Source of the DNA: Pantoea cypripedii
Lineage (GTDB): Bacteria > Pseudomonadota > Gammaproteobacteria > Enterobacterales > Enterobacteriaceae
Reading direction: 5' to 3'
Assembly: GCF_002095535.1 (NCBI RefSeq)
Contig: NZ_MLJI01000001.1
Location: 4,040,412 to 4,104,411 of the forward strand
DNA length: 64,000 nucleotides
Both the position numbers and the translations under genes were made by a program. Positions 62,013 through 64,000 of this stretch are shown in pieces; positions within the stretch are counted from its first letter, which is position 1; every line of letters starts with the position of its first letter. The notes below the pieces were generated by a model that made no database searches, was not told where the DNA came from, and saw nothing but the letters and a program-made list of their open reading frames with translations.

Positions 62013-62579
62013 TCAGTAACTCAGCCGCCCCTGTTTCACCAGCCATTCGCGCACCAAAAACAATGCGCTCACGTTGCGGGCCTCACGGAAATCAGGTTCC
62101 TCCAGCAAAGCCAGCAGGTTATTGAGTGGCCAGCGGCGGACAATCAGTGGTTCTGGTTCATCCCCCTCCAGCTTTTCCTCGTACAGCCCTTCCGCCACCA
62201 CAATGTTCATCTTGCTGGAGAAATAAGAGGGAGCCATGGTCAGTTTGCCCAACGTTTCCAGTTTGGTTGCACCGAAACCAACCTCTTCTTTTAGCTCACG
62301 ATCGGCCGCTTCAAACGCGCTTTCACCCGGATCGATGAGTCCTTTTGGGAAACCCAGCTCGTAACTTTCCAGCCCGACGGCATATTCCTGAATCAGAATC
62401 ACATCGTCACCGAGGATGGGGACAATCATCACCGCTTCCCGATCGGAAGGTTTCATGCGCTCGTAAACCCGCCGGGCGCCATTACTGAAAGCGAGATCGA
62501 CAGCTTCAATGGTAAACAATCGGGAGCGGGCCACCGCTGCCACGTTGAGGATGTCAGGTTTTTTCTGTGGAGTTTTCAT
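62013..62579 (-). CDS. nudE: ADP-compounds hydrolase NudE
   Basis: NudE, 188 residues, Nudix hydrolase of ADP-ribose, Ap3A and NADH. The Nudix box is complete: G, five residues, E, seven residues, RELKEEVGFG (from GLIDPGE). It lies between mrcA and igaA, as in E. coli, where it is divergent from igaA. Confidence 0.96.
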   Translation of the reverse strand: MKTPQKKPDILNVAAVARSRLFTIEAVDLAFSNGARRVYERMKPSDREAVMIVPILGDDVILIQEYAVGLESYELGFPKGLIDPGESAFEAADRELKEEVGFGATKLETLGKLTMAPSYFSSKMNIVVAEGLYEEKLEGDEPEPLIVRRWPLNNLLALLEEPDFREARNVSALFLVREWLVKQGRLSY

Positions 62580-62984
62580 ATCAACCTCAAACTTTGCACG
62601 ACCTTGTGATGCGATAATGCCAGCATCGGCACAGCATACCGAAGCCCGAATAAATGTGCGACAAACAGCACAGGTAAACTAAGATGTCATATATTTACTA
62701 ACCGGTACTAACAACATATTGTTATTTCTGGTTTAAAATTCTCACAATAAGTCAACCGGGAGAAGGTAAATTCAGAAAATACCGATTTTTAATTGAGTGG
62801 GGTCCCGATAATATTCCGATAAGGAATAATCTAATAATTTCTAATTTAATGATTTTGCGCGTTATTTTATCTGACATTTCACTTGTCAGAATGACATCAG
62901 CTCGCCAAAATTGACCTGTATTGATCATTCACCGGGAGCAGATCGTTAACGTGAAGGCAGTTTTTTGGCTGAACTGAGCATAGC
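62580..62984. promoter_or_regulatory. nudE-igaA divergent intergenic region, A/T-rich
   Basis: 405 nt with no gene. The central part (about 62680-62880) is markedly A/T-rich against a GC-rich background, with runs such as AATAATCTAATAATTTC. It should carry divergent promoters for nudE and igaA and could be an H-NS or UP-element region. No operator could be named. Confidence 0.5.
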
Positions 62985-64000
62985 ATGAGCACAATTATCA
63001 TTATTCTGGCCATCGTGATGGCTTGCTCAATGCTGGCAGGCATAGGTTATTGGTACGCTATGCGGCATCGTCCGCCGTTGGCGAAACCTCTGCCGTTCAT
63101 TAATCCACCCTGCCGTAAACTTACCGACGAAGAACGCGCCGCCGTAGAAAAGTACATTGCCTCGCTGGCGAAACAACCTCAGCAGCCGGATATGCGCGCC
63201 AGCAAGAAACAGCGGGAACCCGAAGGATTAACGCTGACGGCGCAAAGCAACAATGTCTATCCTGTCACCCGTGCTATAACCCGTTATGGTTTATCGACCG
63301 ATGCCCCGCAGAAATGGCGTTACTATCTGGATGCGGTCGAAGTGCATCTGCCGCCACTGTGGGAACAGTACATCGCCGATGAAAATTACGTTGAACTGAT
63401 TCGCACCCAAACCCTGCCGCTGGTGATCTCGCTGAATGGTCATTCACTGGTGGACTACGCCGTTGAACAGCCCGCGCTGCCGCCACTGGTACGCTCGATG
63501 TCGACCAATGCCTCAATCCGCAAGGAAGAGAGTGAAAATGTCGAGCTGTTGCAGGTGCGTAAAGAGACGCCAGAAGAATATGCGCTGTCGCGCACCGATG
63601 GCACCCGCGAAGCGGCCACTATCTGTTTTGCTTTCCTGCTGTTCTTCCTGAGTCTGGTGCTGCCTGGCAGCATGATGGTGTGGATCGCCCTGCTGGGTGG
63701 CGCGATGATCGCCGTCAGTCTGTGGTTTCTCTACCGCTGCCCCGGTGAAAAAGATTTACGTGACGTGCATTGCCTGCGCGGCGCACCAAAACGCTGGGGC
63801 CTGTTTGGTGAGTCAAATCAGGAGCAAAGCAACATCTCCCTCGGGATTATCGATTTAGTGTATCCGCCCCACTGGCAGCCCTACGTAGCGCACGATCTGG
63901 GCCAGGTGACCGATGTCGAGATTTACCTGAATCGCCAGGTGGTACGTCAGGGGCGTTTCCTGTCATTGCAGGATGAAGTACGTAACTTCCCGGTACAGCG
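62985..64000 (+). CDS. igaA: Rcs phosphorelay repressor IgaA, partial
   Basis: IgaA (YrfF), an essential inner-membrane protein that restrains the Rcs envelope-stress phosphorelay through RcsD. The ATG is at 62985 (MSTIIIILAIVMACSMLAGIGYW, a membrane segment). The conserved ITRYGLSTD, KWRYYLDAVEVHLPP and GIIDLVYPPHWQPY segments are present, and a second membrane pair is near residues 205-245. 338 residues are visible before the window ends; the full protein is about 710. Confidence 0.96.
   Translation, partial: MSTIIIILAIVMACSMLAGIGYWYAMRHRPPLAKPLPFINPPCRKLTDEERAAVEKYIASLAKQPQQPDMRASKKQREPEGLTLTAQSNNVYPVTRAITRYGLSTDAPQKWRYYLDAVEVHLPPLWEQYIADENYVELIRTQTLPLVISLNGHSLVDYAVEQPALPPLVRSMSTNASIRKEESENVELLQVRKETPEEYALSRTDGTREAATICFAFLLFFLSLVLPGSMMVWIALLGGAMIAVSLWFLYRCPGEKDLRDVHCLRGAPKRWGLFGESNQEQSNISLGIIDLVYPPHWQPYVAHDLGQVTDVEIYLNRQVVRQGRFLSLQDEVRNFPVQ

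Overview
The window is chromosomal DNA of a gamma-proteobacterium of the order Enterobacterales. Proteins and gene order are close to Escherichia coli. The compact layout (no gsp/chiA block before the S10 operon, no frl block between cysG and trpS), a tauABCD operon next to yheS, and a repeated GC-rich palindrome containing CGATTTATCG fit an Erwiniaceae member such as Pantoea; that assignment is inference from memory, not a search.

Region 1 (1-8.5 kb, minus strand): the start of the spc operon (rplF, rpsH, rpsN, rplE, rplX, rplN) with its promoter, the whole S10 operon (rpsQ back to rpsJ) with its L4-controlled leader, then bfr and bfd. Region 2 (8.6-14.5 kb): a tuf gene, four tRNA genes (Thr, Gly, Tyr, Thr) with a stringent-type promoter, coaA, birA, murB, 5S rRNA and the last 33 nt of a 23S rRNA. 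Region 3 (14.5-20 kb): a 344-nt tuf fragment, fusA, rpsG, rpsL and tusBCD-yheO.

The most important observation is at 14514-14525. The 12-mer CTAGCTAGCTAG, which carries stop codons in all six frames, lies exactly between the broken 23S end and the broken tuf fragment. This looks like an artificial contig-joining spacer. The tuf gene at 8.7-9.9 kb has tufB-type upstream context (tRNAs) and tufA-type downstream context (bfd-bfr-S10), so the contig probably also crosses from one tuf copy to the other. Gene adjacency from about 8.6 to 14.9 kb should not be taken as real chromosome order.

Region 4 (20-34 kb): fkpA, slyX, slyD, yheV, kefBG, yheS, a taurine operon tauABCD, a LysE-family exporter, yheT, yheU, prkB, yhfA. 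Two arrays of the intergenic palindrome lie here, one made of 45-nt tandem units. Region 5 (34-48.5 kb): crp, yhfK, argD, pabA, fic-yhfG, ppiA, tsgA, a frameshifted codA, nirBDC behind a recognisable FNR/NarL promoter, and cysG. Region 6 (48.5-64 kb): trpS-gph-rpe-dam-damX-aroB-aroK and hofQPONM on the minus strand, then mrcA, an orphan HI1420-type antitoxin, nudE, and the start of igaA running off the window.

Most genes are housekeeping: translation, cell wall (murB, mrcA), shikimate and amino-acid synthesis (aroBK, argD, pabA), cofactors (coaA, birA, cysG), nitrite reduction with siroheme supply (nirBDC, cysG), and stress or envelope control (crp, igaA, fkpA). I found no phage, insertion sequence or CRISPR array, and no convincing wholly new system. 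The accessory items are tauABCD, codA, the antitoxin, the Fic pair and the palindromic repeats.
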